In this document: piece after piece, positions 18,245 through 27,440 of the stretch
Numbering within the stretch: position 1 is the first letter of the stretch
How the letters are laid out: every line of letters begins with the position of its first letter
NCBI GenBank assembly: GCA_019423685.1
Contig: JAHZAY010000007.1
Location: forward strand, 62,001-126,000
Reading direction: 5' to 3'
Source of the DNA: Clostridiales bacterium
GTDB lineage: Bacteria > Bacillota > Clostridia > Oscillospirales > Ruminococcaceae
DNA length: 64,000 bases
Program-made: the position numbers and the translations under genes
The notes under the pieces: model-generated
Database searches by the model: none
The model's input: the letters and a program-made list of their open reading frames with translations, nothing else
Told to the model about the DNA's origin: nothing

Positions 18245-19309
18245 TTATTTATGTAATGCAATTTTTTCTATCTCAGCCGCAAGTTCGTCGACAACTCTGT
18301 CTTCCGGAATTTTGCGGATGATCTCTCCTTTTTTAAAGAGGATCGCGCAGCCATCTCCTCCAGCAATGCCGATATCGGCTTCGCGCGCCTCTCCGGGGCC
18401 ATTGACTGCACAGCCCATCACCGCCACGGTCAGCGGAAGCTTGCAGTCTTTGAGCCGCTCCTCGACCTTGTTTGCCAAGCCGATCAGATCAATCTTGGTT
18501 CGGCCGCAGGTGGGACAGGAGATAAAGGTGATGCCGTCGCGGCGCAGACCAATCGCCTTGAGAATATCGCGCGCGGCATAGACCTCCTGGACAGGATCGT
18601 CTGTCAGCGAAACACGAATGGTATCTCCTATGCCGTCGCACAGAAGCGAGCCGATGCCGACAGCGGATTTGATGAGCCCCATTCTGGCCGTTCCTGCCTC
18701 GGTGACCCCCAAATGCAGCGGATAGTCGCACTGCTGTGCGGCAAGGCGGTAGGCCTCGATCATCGTCTGCACGTTGGAGGATTTGATCGAAATGGCAATC
18801 TGATCGTAATCGTACCGCTCAATCAGCGAGACGTGGTACAGCGCGCTGTCCACCATCGCCTGTGCGGTGGGGTGCCCATACTTTGCCAGGATATGCTTTT
18901 CCAAACTTCCGGAGTTGACCCCGACCCGGATGGGCACATTGTGCTGTTTGCAGCACTCCACCACCTGACGGACACGGTCCGCATCGCCGATATTTCCAGG
19001 GTTAATCCGCACCTTGTCTACGCCCGCTTCCACCGCAGCAATCGCAAGGCGGTAATCAAAGTGAATATCCGCCACAATCGGAACATGAACCGCCTTTTTG
19101 AGGTGCTCAATCAGCGGCACCGACTGCATATTCGGGATGGCCGCACGGATGATCTCGCACCCCGCCGCTTCCAGCCTCTTGGCCTGTTCAACGCCCGCTG
19201 CAAAATCCTCCGCCGGGGTGTTGAGCATCGACTGGATGGTGATGGGAGCTCCGCCGCCGATCTTGACATTGCCGGCCGTGATCTGTTTTGTCTTTTTACG
19301 CTCTGCCAT
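18245..19309 (-). CDS. ispG: 4-hydroxy-3-methylbut-2-enyl diphosphate synthase IspG (GcpE)
   Basis: The 354-residue enzyme converts MEcPP to HMBPP in the MEP isoprenoid pathway using a [4Fe-4S] cluster. The TIM-barrel N-terminal part has the typical GGGAPITIQSM start and INPGNIG; the cluster cysteines appear in SCPTCGR (about 260) and in MGCAVNGPGEA (about 295), with the conserved Glu following. It is the anaerobe-typical short form without the plant insertion. It lies 42 bases after rseP, and dxr of the same pathway is two genes upstream. Confidence 0.97.
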   Translation of the reverse strand: MAERKKTKQITAGNVKIGGGAPITIQSMLNTPAEDFAAGVEQAKRLEAAGCEIIRAAIPNMQSVPLIEHLKKAVHVPIVADIHFDYRLAIAAVEAGVDKVRINPGNIGDADRVRQVVECCKQHNVPIRVGVNSGSLEKHILAKYGHPTAQAMVDSALYHVSLIERYDYDQIAISIKSSNVQTMIEAYRLAAQQCDYPLHLGVTEAGTARMGLIKSAVGIGSLLCDGIGDTIRVSLTDDPVQEVYAARDILKAIGLRRDGITFISCPTCGRTKIDLIGLANKVEERLKDCKLPLTVAVMGCAVNGPGEAREADIGIAGGDGCAILFKKGEIIRKIPEDRVVDELAAEIEKIALHK

Positions 19310-19351
19310 ACTCTTTTCCTTTCTTTTTCCTTTCCCGTTTGCCGAACAAAC

Positions 19352-20383
19352 TTATCCGGTAATCAGACGGACAATATCGTTGAAGGTGACAATCAACATC
19401 AATCCCAGCAGCAAGACCAAACCTGCCGCGTGGACATACCCTTCATACCTCGGCGCAACCGGCTTGCCGCGGAGCAATTCCAGCACCAAAAAGAGCAGTC
19501 TGCCTCCGTCCAGTGCCGGGAGGGGCAGCAGGTTAAAGATGCCGATATTGATGGTGATAAAAGCAGTCATCAAAAAGATAGAGGAGTAGTTGCGGGTTGA
19601 GGCCACCTCGCCGATCATCTGGGTCACTCCCACCGGACCGGAAAGCTGATTCATCTCAAACTGTCCGGTAACCAGCTTGCCAAAGGAAACCCAAACCTGT
19701 TTGACCACGCCGGTAGTCATATTCCAGGACTCCTTGAGCACCCGCAGCGGTGTCTTTTCCAGGCCCTGCACCTTAAAATCCAGCTTGACGATAGTCTGCC
19801 CTTCGATTTCCTCATACGCAAAGGGCACGTCGGTCAGTTCCACCACCTTGCCGTCCCGGCGGACCTTCATATCCACCGGCTCGGTGCCGACATCAATAAA
19901 TGCGTAGACTAGGTCGTTTGCCGTGTTGACCTTGTATCCGTTGATCGAGAGGATCTCGTCACCCAATTCCAGTTTTTGAGAGCTGACCGCAGATGGATCA
20001 AAATAGCTCACCTGTGTGCTGGAGACCACCGGCCTTGAGCAGACAATTCCCACCATGATCAGGAAACCCAGCAACACGTTCATCACCGCACCCGCTGCCA
20101 CCACCAAAATTTTTTGCAGTGGCTTTTTGTTGCAAAAGGCGCGTTCGTTGTCGCTCTCCTCGTTTTCCCCCTCCATGGCGACATAGCCGCCGATCGGGAA
20201 GAGCCGCAAGGTGTAGTTGGTCTCGCCTCTCGTCACCTGAAAAAGCTTCGGGCCCATGCCGATGGAAAACTCCGGCACAGCGATTCCCACCGCTTTGGCT
20301 GTCAGGAAATGTCCCAGCTCGTGGATCATGATGATGACACCAAAGATAAGAATTGCCAGCAAAATGGTCACAATCAGGTTCAT
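19352..20383 (-). CDS. rseP: RIP metalloprotease RseP (site-2 protease)
   Basis: The 343-residue membrane protease has the zinc motif HELGH at residues 21-25 in its first membrane segment, a PDZ domain (about 115-190, with GDEILSINGYKV) and the second metal motif NLLPLPALDGGR near 295. It cuts membrane-bound anti-sigma factors or signal peptide remnants within the bilayer. The ATG at 20383 follows GGGAGG; a TTG one codon earlier is less likely. Position between dxr and ispG is the common Firmicutes order. Confidence 0.96.
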   Translation of the reverse strand: MNLIVTILLAILIFGVIIMIHELGHFLTAKAVGIAVPEFSIGMGPKLFQVTRGETNYTLRLFPIGGYVAMEGENEESDNERAFCNKKPLQKILVVAAGAVMNVLLGFLIMVGIVCSRPVVSSTQVSYFDPSAVSSQKLELGDEILSINGYKVNTANDLVYAFIDVGTEPVDMKVRRDGKVVELTDVPFAYEEIEGQTIVKLDFKVQGLEKTPLRVLKESWNMTTGVVKQVWVSFGKLVTGQFEMNQLSGPVGVTQMIGEVASTRNYSSIFLMTAFITINIGIFNLLPLPALDGGRLLFLVLELLRGKPVAPRYEGYVHAAGLVLLLGLMLIVTFNDIVRLITG

Positions 20384-20410
20384 CAAATTCCTCCCATCTT
20401 CTATGAGGTC

Positions 20411-21565
20411 TTACTTTCCGTATCGTGCGCGTACAAATTCTCTGGCCTTTTGATCTGCTTGCAGCACCTCTTCTACGCTGTTATAATCGCCCAGATCAAA
20501 GTGGTCGAGGGCAGCCTGCACTGCATCAAAGAGGTCCAGATAACCGATCTTATCTTGCAAAAACAGCGAGACTGCCTCCTCATTTGCCCCATTGACGACG
20601 CACGGATATAATCCCCCTCGCTTTGCCGCCTCGATGCAGCAGGCAAGGCAGGTAAAGGTGTTGGTGTCCGGTTCCATAAAGGTCAGCGGTCCGCAGGACA
20701 AAAGGTCCAGCCGTTTCGCCGGCGAATCGTACCGCTGCGGCCAGGTCAGCGCATATTGAATCGGGATCATCATGTCCGGCGCACCCAGCTGGGCCATCAC
20801 CGAACCGTCCACATATTCCACCATCGAGTGGATGATGCTCTGCGGATGCACCACGATGCTGATCTTTTCAGGCGGCATCGAGAACAGCCACATTGCCTCG
20901 ATGAACTCCAGCCCCTTGTTCATCAGGGTGGAGGAATCGATGGTGATCTTGGCCCCCATGCTCCAGTTTGGGTGCTTGAGCGCCTGTTCCTTCTTTACCG
21001 AACGCAGTTGCTCTCTGCTTTTGCCAAAAAAAGGACCGCCGGAAGCGGTAATAATCAGGCGCTTGACGCTCGCCGGATCGTTGCCCTGCAAACACTGGAA
21101 GATGGCCGAATGTTCGCTGTCTATCGGAGTCAGGCGAATTCCCTTCTCCTTTGCCAACCCCATCACCAGTTTTCCACCGGCGACCAGCGTCTCCTTGTTT
21201 GCCAGCGCGACGTTGTTTCCCGCCTCTATTGCCCTGACGGTCGGCAGCAGACCCGCCACGCCCATCATGGCGTTGAGCACGGTGTCCTGCTGCGGATCAC
21301 TGGCAATCTGCAAGACTCCCTCCATGCCGCTCAAAACGGTCGTGTCGGTATCCCGAACTCTCTCTTTGAGTTCCTTTGCGGCTCCCTCATCGGTGAGGGC
21401 TGCAAAGCGCGGATGAAATGTGCGAATCTGTTCTTCCAACAGTCTCCAATTTTGATGGGCTGTCAGTGCATAGACAGGATAGCCCATCTTGTTGCAGACA
21501 GTCAGACTCTGCGTGCCGATGGAACCGGTAGAGCCCAAAATCGAAACGGTTTTCTCCAATGTCAT
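20411..21565 (-). CDS. dxr: 1-deoxy-D-xylulose-5-phosphate reductoisomerase Dxr
   Basis: The 384-residue enzyme makes MEP from DXP with NADPH. The nucleotide loop GSTGSIGT is at residues 11-18, the metal and substrate motifs are DSEHSAIFQC, TASGGPF and ITIDSSTLMNKGLE, and the flexible loop with conserved Met and Pro follows near residue 275. Length is normal. It is preceded by a terminator after cdsA and a TATACT box near 21603-21608, so it probably starts its own transcript with rseP, ispG and the unknown gene. Confidence 0.97.
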   Translation of the reverse strand: MTLEKTVSILGSTGSIGTQSLTVCNKMGYPVYALTAHQNWRLLEEQIRTFHPRFAALTDEGAAKELKERVRDTDTTVLSGMEGVLQIASDPQQDTVLNAMMGVAGLLPTVRAIEAGNNVALANKETLVAGGKLVMGLAKEKGIRLTPIDSEHSAIFQCLQGNDPASVKRLIITASGGPFFGKSREQLRSVKKEQALKHPNWSMGAKITIDSSTLMNKGLEFIEAMWLFSMPPEKISIVVHPQSIIHSMVEYVDGSVMAQLGAPDMMIPIQYALTWPQRYDSPAKRLDLLSCGPLTFMEPDTNTFTCLACCIEAAKRGGLYPCVVNGANEEAVSLFLQDKIGYLDLFDAVQAALDHFDLGDYNSVEEVLQADQKAREFVRARYGK

Positions 21566-21673
21566 CCCTCTTTTATTGCGTTACTTTTAAAGTGTCGGGA
21601 ATAGTATACCACGTCTTTTTTACGATAGTATTAAGATTTCCCCAAAATGCAAATTTTTTAAAAAATTTGATAG

Positions 21674-21707
21674 AAAAAAGGAGGCGCCGGGAAGCCCCAA
21701 GCGCCTT
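21674..21707 (-). terminator. Terminator between cdsA and dxr
   Basis: On the minus strand AGGCGC and GCGCCT form a stem around a 13-base loop that can pair further, followed by CC and six T. It splits the pyrH-frr-uppS-cdsA unit from dxr-rseP-ispG. Confidence 0.75.
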
Positions 21708-21734
21708 CCATTCTTTTGTATATCCGCTCGTTTT

Positions 21735-22574
21735 CTACGCCAGCGCGCAGACCGGGAAATAAATCGAGGTCGCATAGATAAATGGCAGCGTGAAAAGTAC
21801 ACTGTCAAATCGGTCCAGCACCCCGCCATGTCCCGGCATGATGTTGCCGAAATCTTTAATGGAAAATTGCCGCTTAATCATCGAGAAGCTCAGATCTCCC
21901 AGGACACTGATGAGCGATCCCAGAAGGGAGATGAAAAACAACCGAAAATGGTCTACCTGCACGGCAAAGCCCAGCTGTGCGCAGCCTCGCTCAAAGCCAT
22001 ACGCTGCCAGCATATTCAGTACGACGCAGGTGACAAGTCCTCCAATGAGGCCCTCCACCGTCTTGTGTGGGCTGATCAGCGGGCTCATCTTGTGCTTGCC
22101 AAAAGCTCTTCCAGCAAAATAAGCGCCTGTATCGCTAAACCATGCGCAGCACAGTGCCAACAGCAGGTAATACAGTCCAAATGCCTGGCCGTTGTTGTCC
22201 CGCAGATAGATTGCCGACGAGAGCGACAGCGGAATTCCTATGCTCATCATAAAGGTCAGCGCGATGTCTTCCACGCGGGTATCCTGATGGGTTCGCAAAA
22301 GGATTAAAAACAATAGGCCAATATAGGGCAATAAAAAAAGCGGAAGCAGGTCCATCTCTTTCTGTAATTTGATGTATGGAAAAGCTGCCGAAACACAAAG
22401 CGCCACCACCGACAATAGCTTGTTGTGATTGATGTGGGTTGCCGCCAAAAATTCGAGCATCGCAATCAGGATGATCAACATGATCGCCACGTTCAGAACA
22501 ACCGTCTGAAAGAAATTGAGTACTATAATTAGCAGAACAATTCCCACCAAAGCGGAAATGATGCGTGTTTTCAC
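21735..22574 (-). CDS. cdsA: Phosphatidate cytidylyltransferase CdsA
   Basis: The 279-residue membrane protein makes CDP-diacylglycerol for phospholipid synthesis. About eight membrane segments are visible, and the C-terminal CdsA signature is present (SMIKRQFSIKDFG with PGHGGVLDRFDS). The start is a GTG at 22574, six bases after AGGAGG; longer in-frame reading to 22658 lacks a site. It follows uppS by 97 bases. Confidence 0.95.
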   Translation of the reverse strand: MKTRIISALVGIVLLIIVLNFFQTVVLNVAIMLIILIAMLEFLAATHINHNKLLSVVALCVSAAFPYIKLQKEMDLLPLFLLPYIGLLFLILLRTHQDTRVEDIALTFMMSIGIPLSLSSAIYLRDNNGQAFGLYYLLLALCCAWFSDTGAYFAGRAFGKHKMSPLISPHKTVEGLIGGLVTCVVLNMLAAYGFERGCAQLGFAVQVDHFRLFFISLLGSLISVLGDLSFSMIKRQFSIKDFGNIMPGHGGVLDRFDSVLFTLPFIYATSIYFPVCALA

Positions 22575-22671
22575 GAAAAACCTCCTGTTCTTATATCGCC
22601 CATCGTCTCCGGTGAATTCTCTACAGAATATGCCGGAGCAACAGACGATATTCTTCATTCAAAACGCAGGA

Positions 22672-23388
22672 CTAAACACCGCCAAACCGGCGCTGGCGGT
22701 GCTGGTACTCTGCAATTGCCTGATCGAGATGCTTTGGTGTAAAGTCTGGCCAAAGCACATCCATAAAGACAAATTCGGAATAAGCTGCCTGCCAGATCAA
22801 AAAGTTGGAGAGCCTCTCTTCTCCGCTTGGACGGATAATCAGGTCTGGGTCCGGCTGGCCACAGGTATACAGACAGTCGCTCAGCAATTGTTCGGTAATA
22901 TCGTCCACAGACAGCTTTCCCTGTTGAACCTGCTGCGCCAACCTTTTGGCTGCATGCACAATCTCATCGCGCCCGCCATAGTTGAGCGCCACATTGACCA
23001 AAAGGCCGTTGCGCCCCTCCCCCATCTTCTCGATGCGTTCGATCTTCTCCTGCAGCACGGGATTGAGCGCACGCATATCGCCAATAAAGTGGGTGCGCAC
23101 ATTTTGGTTTTCATTTTGATGCGCAAAGGCATCGTCGATGTACTGCTCCAAAAGCTGCATGATCGAGTCGACCTCACTCTTGGGACGCTTCCAGTTTTCG
23201 GTGGAAAATGCATACACCGTCAGGTATTGCAATCCGATCTGATCGCAGTATTCCACAATCTTGCGGAAAGCCTTCGCTCCCTCCCGGTGGCCATATTTGC
23301 GTGGAAGGCCGCGCTTGTTCGCCCAGCGCCCGTTGCCATCCATGATGATTCCGATATGGACTGGGAGTGGGGAATTTGTATTTTCCAT
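22672..23388 (-). CDS. uppS: Isoprenyl transferase (undecaprenyl diphosphate synthase)
   Basis: The 238-residue cis-prenyltransferase makes the C55 carrier lipid for wall synthesis. The catalytic MDGNGRWA has Asp17, followed by GHREGAK, the FSTENWKRP motif and the C-terminal RPSGEERLSNFLIWQ with the conserved Arg and Ser. The ATG at 23388 has AGGAGA eight bases before it. It supplies MraY and MurG encoded later in this window. Confidence 0.97.
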   Translation of the reverse strand: MENTNSPLPVHIGIIMDGNGRWANKRGLPRKYGHREGAKAFRKIVEYCDQIGLQYLTVYAFSTENWKRPKSEVDSIMQLLEQYIDDAFAHQNENQNVRTHFIGDMRALNPVLQEKIERIEKMGEGRNGLLVNVALNYGGRDEIVHAAKRLAQQVQQGKLSVDDITEQLLSDCLYTCGQPDPDLIIRPSGEERLSNFLIWQAAYSEFVFMDVLWPDFTPKHLDQAIAEYQHRQRRFGGV

Positions 23389-23466
23389 GCAAGTTTCTCC
23401 TGTTCTCTTAAAAAGCCAGGCACCGCATAGCAATACCTGGCATGTGCGGTGCCTTGTAAACTACAA

Positions 23467-24021
23467 TTAGAGGGACATAACTTCCTGCTCTTTGTCTTTG
23501 ACCGCTTTATCGATCATTTTTACATATTTGTCGGTCAGATCCTGAACGTCCTTCTCGGCATCTTTCAGATCGTCTTCCGAGAGCTCGTTTGCCTTTTTCT
23601 GTGCTTTGAATTTATCTACTGCATCGCGGCGGATGTTGCGAATTGCAACCTTGGAGTTTTCGCCCTCTTTGGAGACCTGTTTGCACAGCTCCTTGCGGCG
23701 CTCCTCGGTTGGGGCCGGGAATACCAGGCGGATGACCGAGCCATCATCGGTTGGATTGATGCCGACGTCCGATGCCTGAATTGCTTTGGTAATCAATTTG
23801 AGGGTGGATTTGTCCCAAGGCTGAATAACCAGCGTTCTGGGGTCTGGGGTGGAGATGGTGGCAAGCTGCTGAATTGGGGTGGCAGCGCCGTAGTAATCGA
23901 CTGAAACGCGGTCCAGAACAGATGGGGACGCCTTGCCGGCACGGATGGTGCCAAATTCGCGGTAGAGTGCATCCAGCGTCTTGTTCATCTTCTCTTCAAT
24001 TTCTTTATACTGTGCTTTCAT
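23467..24021 (-). CDS. frr: Ribosome recycling factor
   Basis: The 184-residue protein splits post-termination ribosomes together with EF-G. Expected features are all there: the N-terminal helix, RAGKASPSVLDRVSVDYYG (interdomain region), PTEERRKEL and the long C-terminal helices. The ATG at 24021 follows GGAGG by six bases. It lies 55 bases after pyrH. Confidence 0.98.
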   Translation of the reverse strand: MKAQYKEIEEKMNKTLDALYREFGTIRAGKASPSVLDRVSVDYYGAATPIQQLATISTPDPRTLVIQPWDKSTLKLITKAIQASDVGINPTDDGSVIRLVFPAPTEERRKELCKQVSKEGENSKVAIRNIRRDAVDKFKAQKKANELSEDDLKDAEKDVQDLTDKYVKMIDKAVKDKEQEVMSL

Positions 24022-24076
24022 AAATAGCCTCCATTCTGCCAAGGAAACTCAGCAAATAAATTTTGAGATCAGTTGA

Positions 24077-24772
24077 TTATTTTACGAGTGTGCCTACATC
24101 TTCCTGCTTTACAGCGCGGACGATGTTATCTGGGTCCTCCAGGCTAAATACCAGTACCGGGATATGGTTGTCACGGCACATCGAAGCCGCAGTCATATCC
24201 ATAACGCCCAACTGCTCCGAAAGGATCTGATCAAAGGAGATGGTGCTGTAGCGCTTCGCGTTGGGGTTTTTGTGCGGATCGCTGTCGTAGACACCGTCCA
24301 CCATCGTTGCTTTGAGGATAACCTGTGCGTCAATTTCCGCAGCGCGCAGCGAAGCGGCGGTATCGGTGGAAAAGAATGGGTTGCCGGTGCCGCAGCCAAA
24401 AACTACGATTCTGCCCTTTTGCATGTGGCGCACTGCACGGTTGCGGATGTAAGGCTCCGCCACCTGCTGCATCGTGATGGCAGTCTGTACGCGCACATCA
24501 CAGCCCTCCTGCTCCAGTGCGTCCGCCAGAGCCAGCGCGTTCATTGCAGTTGCCAACATGCCGATATGATCGGCACGGGTGCGGTCCATGCTGCCGCTGC
24601 TGCGGCCACGCCAGAAGTTTCCGCCACCGACGACAATGCCAACTTCCGTTCCCAGATCATAGATCTTCTTGATGCTGGCACAGATGGCGTGCAGGGTGCC
24701 GTCGTCCAGACCGGTTTTCTTCTCGCCTGCAAGCGCTTCTCCACTGAGCTTGATAAGCACACGCTTATACAT
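24077..24772 (-). CDS. pyrH: UMP kinase PyrH
   Basis: The 231-residue amino-acid-kinase-fold enzyme phosphorylates UMP to UDP and is normally hexameric and UTP-inhibited. KLSGEAL at the N-terminus, [10 protein letters not shown] near 50, [12 protein letters not shown] and [16 protein letters not shown] near 130 are family motifs. It is the first gene of a new transcript, after a terminator behind tsf and a good promoter. Confidence 0.98.
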   Translation of the reverse strand: MYKRVLIKLSGEALAGEKKTGLDDGTLHAICASIKKIYDLGTEVGIVVGGGNFWRGRSSGSMDRTRADHIGMLATAMNALALADALEQEGCDVRVQTAITMQQVAEPYIRNRAVRHMQKGRIVVFGCGTGNPFFSTDTAASLRAAEIDAQVILKATMVDGVYDSDPHKNPNAKRYSTISFDQILSEQLGVMDMTAASMCRDNHIPVLVFSLEDPDNIVRAVKQEDVGTLVK

Positions 24773-24834
24773 AAGTTCTCACTCCCAAAATTCAGTTTCT
24801 CCCGGGCCATTTGACCCCCAATTTACTAACTCTT

Positions 24835-24863
24835 ATTTTACCGTAAGTCAGGCATGATGTAAA
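24835..24863 (-). promoter_or_regulatory. Sigma-A promoter of pyrH-frr-uppS-cdsA
   Basis: TTTACA (24858-24863) and TAAAAT (24835-24840) are exactly 17 bases apart on the minus strand, with a 55-base leader to the pyrH ATG. Confidence 0.7.
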
Positions 24864-24951
24864 GCCCCAATTTTTCTTTTTCCCAGTTTGTTCGAATCGT
24901 GCAGCTAATTTTAGACAGATCGGCAGATGCACTTTTCTGTCAACAGGCCAT

Positions 24952-24983
24952 AAAAAAAGAGGGCACAAGTATCACCTTGTACC
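24952..24983 (-). terminator. Terminator after tsf
   Basis: On the minus strand AGGGTACAAG and CTTGTGCCCT form a ten-base stem with one G-T or mismatch position around a six-base loop, then C and seven T. It ends the rpsB-tsf transcript. Confidence 0.9.
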
Positions 24984-25010
24984 CTCCCTGTAAAAAAGCG
25001 GCACCCGCTC

Positions 25011-25919
25011 TTATTTTACCATGCTGGCAACTTCGCTTGCGAAATCGTCCACTTTCTTTTCCAGGCCCTCGCCCTTCTCGTAGCGTACAAACGCAACGAT
25101 CTGGATCTTGCCGCCGAGCTCTTTTGCTTTTGCTTCGGTGTAAGATTTGATGGTCTGGTCGTTGTCTTTGATGAACTCCTGATCCAGCAGGCAGTTCTCT
25201 TTGTAGAATTTCTTCAGTCTGCCCTGAACCATCTTCTCAGCGATTGCTTCTGGTTTGCCCTCGTTGATGGCCTGAACTTTCAGGATCTCTTTCTCTTTGT
25301 CCAGAACCTCAGCTGGAACCTCAGACTCGTTGAGGTAGCCCGGGTTTGCAGCAGCGATCTGCATTGCTACATCTTTGCCGTACTCTTCGAATCCAGGTTT
25401 GTCTGCAACGTCGGTATCAAATTTAACCATAACGCCGATGTTGCCGCCTGCATGGATGTAGGTTGCAACCTCGCCCTCATAGCGGGTGAAGCGTCTGATT
25501 TTGATGTTCTCACCGATGGTCTGAATCTTCTCGGTGGTCAGCTCAGCGATGGTCATATCGCTGCCTTCTGCTTTGCAGTTGTTGAGTGTGTCCACATCAG
25601 CTGGGTTCTGCTCAACAACAGTCTTGGCACAGGTCTCTACAAAGGACTGGAAATCTGCGTTCTTTGCAACAAAGTCGGTCTCTGCGTTTACTTCGATTAC
25701 AACGCCAACCTTCTTCTCGTGATCTACATATGCTTTTACAATGCCCTCTGCTGCAATGCGGCCAGCTTTTTTCGCAGCAGCTGCCAGGCCCTTTTCGCGC
25801 AGCAGTTCAATTGCTTTTTCCTGATCGCCGTCAGCCTCGGTCAGTGCTTTTTTGCAGTCCATCATTCCGCAGCCGGTAATTTCGCGCAGTGTTTTTACGT
25901 CCTGAGCTGTAAATGCCAT
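25011..25919 (-). CDS. tsf: Elongation factor Ts
   Basis: The 302-residue nucleotide exchange factor for EF-Tu has the N-terminal UBA-like helix bundle with [15 protein letters not shown], followed by the dimerisation core ([23 protein letters not shown]). The ATG at 25919 follows GGAGGAATTGAAC. It lies 127 bases after rpsB, and the spacer contains a terminator-like switch described separately. Confidence 0.98.
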   Translation of the reverse strand: MAFTAQDVKTLREITGCGMMDCKKALTEADGDQEKAIELLREKGLAAAAKKAGRIAAEGIVKAYVDHEKKVGVVIEVNAETDFVAKNADFQSFVETCAKTVVEQNPADVDTLNNCKAEGSDMTIAELTTEKIQTIGENIKIRRFTRYEGEVATYIHAGGNIGVMVKFDTDVADKPGFEEYGKDVAMQIAAANPGYLNESEVPAEVLDKEKEILKVQAINEGKPEAIAEKMVQGRLKKFYKENCLLDQEFIKDNDQTIKSYTEAKAKELGGKIQIVAFVRYEKGEGLEKKVDDFASEVASMVK

Positions 25920-25962
25920 GTTCAATTCCTCCAAACTGATTTTCGATTTACACTATTTCTTT

Positions 25963-26039
25963 AAAAAAGGCCCCGACAGAAATCCCTGCCGGTTGTCCCG
26001 GCAGGAATCCCCGTCGGAACCGATTCTTTTGGTCCGACG
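25963..26039 (-). promoter_or_regulatory. Two-state hairpin with U-run between rpsB and tsf
   Basis: On the minus strand, segment A CGTCGGACC (26031-26039) can pair with B GGTTCCGACG (26012-26021). B can instead pair through CCGAC with TGTCGG (25973-25978), enclosing a perfect eight-base-pair hairpin CCTGCCGG/CCGGCAGG (25998-26005 with 25985-25992) with loop GACAA. The second fold runs into GGGGCC and six T (25963-25968), like an intrinsic terminator. It may tune the S2 to EF-Ts ratio. The pairings are read directly; function is inferred. Confidence 0.6.
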
Positions 26040-26046
26040 TTAAAAA

Positions 26047-26778
26047 TTATTCAGCGTCAGCAGCCTCATCTGCCTGAGCATCCTCAGCGCTCTGAGCACC
26101 CTGTCTGCCTTCCATAATCGCATCAGCCATGGTGCTGGCGATCAGTTTTACAGCACGGATTGCATCGTCGTTGCCTGGGATAACGTAGTCGATCTCATCA
26201 GGATCGCAGTTGGTGTCCACGATTGCAACAATCGGAATACCCAGCTTTTTGGCCTCAGCTACAGCGATTCTCTCTTTTCTTGGGTCAACGATGAACAGTG
26301 CGCCTGGCAGTTTGTCCATGTTCTTGATGCCGCCCAGATATTTTTCCAGCTTTTCAATTTCCAGCTCCAGCTTGCCGACTTCTTTCTTTGGCAGACGGTC
26401 AAAGGTACCGTCTTCCTGCATCTTGCGCAACTGCTCCAGTCTCTGGATTCTCTGACGGATGGTCTTGAAGTTGGTGAGCATGCCGCCCAGCCATCTTGCA
26501 TTGACATAGTAAGCGCCAGCGCGCTCAGCCTCTTCTTTGATGGACTCGCCAGCCTGTTTCTTGGTGCCGACAAACAGTACGTTGCCGCCGTTTGCTGCTA
26601 CATCGCGTACAAACATGTAAGCTTCTTCGAGCTTCTTAACGGTTTTCTGCAGGTCGATGATGTAGATACCGTTTCTTTCGGTGAAGATGTATCTTGCCAT
26701 CTTCGGGTTCCATCTGCGGGTCTGGTGACCAAAGTGTACGCCTGCTTCGAGCAGCTGTTTCATAGATACTACGCCCAT
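26047..26778 (-). CDS. rpsB: 30S ribosomal protein S2
   Basis: The 243-residue protein has the S2 signatures: [19 protein letters not shown] at the N-terminus, the [10 protein letters not shown] motif near 95 and the [21 protein letters not shown] stretch near 190. A short Ala/Asp/Glu-rich tail ends it. The ATG at 26778 follows AAGGAGG. It heads the rpsB-tsf transcript from a strong promoter and carries an elaborate leader. Confidence 0.98.
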   Translation of the reverse strand: MGVVSMKQLLEAGVHFGHQTRRWNPKMARYIFTERNGIYIIDLQKTVKKLEEAYMFVRDVAANGGNVLFVGTKKQAGESIKEEAERAGAYYVNARWLGGMLTNFKTIRQRIQRLEQLRKMQEDGTFDRLPKKEVGKLELEIEKLEKYLGGIKNMDKLPGALFIVDPRKERIAVAEAKKLGIPIVAIVDTNCDPDEIDYVIPGNDDAIRAVKLIASTMADAIMEGRQGAQSAEDAQADEAADAE

Positions 26779-26806
26779 GTTAAAATCCTCCTTAAGGTTA
26801 AACCTC

Positions 26807-26899
26807 CGTCTCGGACGCTTTACCGGAATTCCGAAGGAACCCGCCAATGGGCCGGCGGAAATCCCTGCCTGTTCGGCACCATCCGGTCAATCCGAAACG
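26807..26899 (-). ncRNA. Structured RNA leader of rpsB (candidate S2 autoregulatory element)
   Basis: Within the leader transcribed on the minus strand, P1 CGTTTCGGA (26891-26899) pairs with TCCGAGACG (26807-26815) over nine pairs with one G-U. P2 ACCGGA (26882-26887) pairs with TCCGGT (26822-26827). Three hairpins lie inside: TGCC/GGCA (26866-26878), CCGCC/GGCGG (26841-26858) and TTCC/GGAA (26829-26839). The closing strand lies about 14 bases before the Shine-Dalgarno AAGGAGG (26787-26793). This is a compact multi-branched fold such as a ribosomal protein could bind. Pairing is visible; S2 binding is inferred, and no family name is known to me. Confidence 0.6.
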
Positions 26900-26918
26900 T
26901 GTGTTGTAAGATACGGGG

Positions 26919-26939
26919 AAAAGGGCGAAATGCCCCCTT
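26919..26939 (-). terminator. Attenuator-like hairpin at the start of the rpsB leader
   Basis: On the minus strand AAGGGGGC and GCCCTTTT flank ATTTC, giving a GC-rich stem with four U, 12-32 bases after the predicted start. It is short and could terminate weakly or simply protect the 5' end. Confidence 0.4.
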
Positions 26940-26957
26940 CTTTTGCCGTTCCCGGAT

Positions 26958-26986
26958 ATTATACCAAAGCTTTTGCAAAAAAGCAA
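26958..26986 (-). promoter_or_regulatory. Sigma-A promoter of rpsB-tsf
   Basis: TTGCTT (26981-26986) and a perfect TATAAT (26958-26963) are 17 bases apart on the minus strand. The start near 26951 gives a leader of about 172 bases before the S2 start codon. Confidence 0.85.
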
Positions 26987-27087
26987 GGGGGTTTATGCCG
27001 TTTTTGCGTACAATGACGCCATTTTTTTGCGTTGTGCCTCCTACTTAGGATGCTGCAAGGGAGCTTTTTGTCACAGCTTTACAAAAT

Positions 27088-27357
27088 TTAGCGTTTACGT
27101 CGCCGAGCGGCCTTTTTGATCGGCTGTCCCTTTACCAAGATGGTGTCCTCGCCGATCACCTGAATGTCCTGCCACGGAATGACGGTGTCCTCCTCCCGGC
27201 CCAATAGCCCAAACAAGCGGTACCGCCCGCGTATGATGATCGCCGTGAGGGCAGCCGTTTCGGTGTCCAATTCCACATCCCCGACATAGCCGAGCCTCGC
27301 ACCGTCCGCAGCGTTGATGACATCCTTGTATTTAAAATCGTTGATGCGGCACAGCAT
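27088..27357 (-). CDS. ylmC: YlmC/YmxH family PRC-barrel protein
   Basis: The 89-residue protein is the small PRC-barrel type known as YlmC/YmxH in sporulating Firmicutes. Family features are DVINAADGARLGYVGDVELD and the end segment IPWQDIQVIGEDTILV. It finishes with a basic KKAARRRKR tail. The ATG at 27357 follows GGGAGG. Function is unknown; YmxH is linked to sporulation only by name and distribution. It lies 83 bases after the ClC channel gene. Confidence 0.88.
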   Translation of the reverse strand: MLCRINDFKYKDVINAADGARLGYVGDVELDTETAALTAIIIRGRYRLFGLLGREEDTVIPWQDIQVIGEDTILVKGQPIKKAARRRKR

Positions 27358-27440
27358 ACCGTTCCCTCCCGTTTGATGGATTGGTATACTGTATTCCCCC
27401 AAAAAGGGAAAAATGCGCATCAACCGGATGTCCGCGGCGG

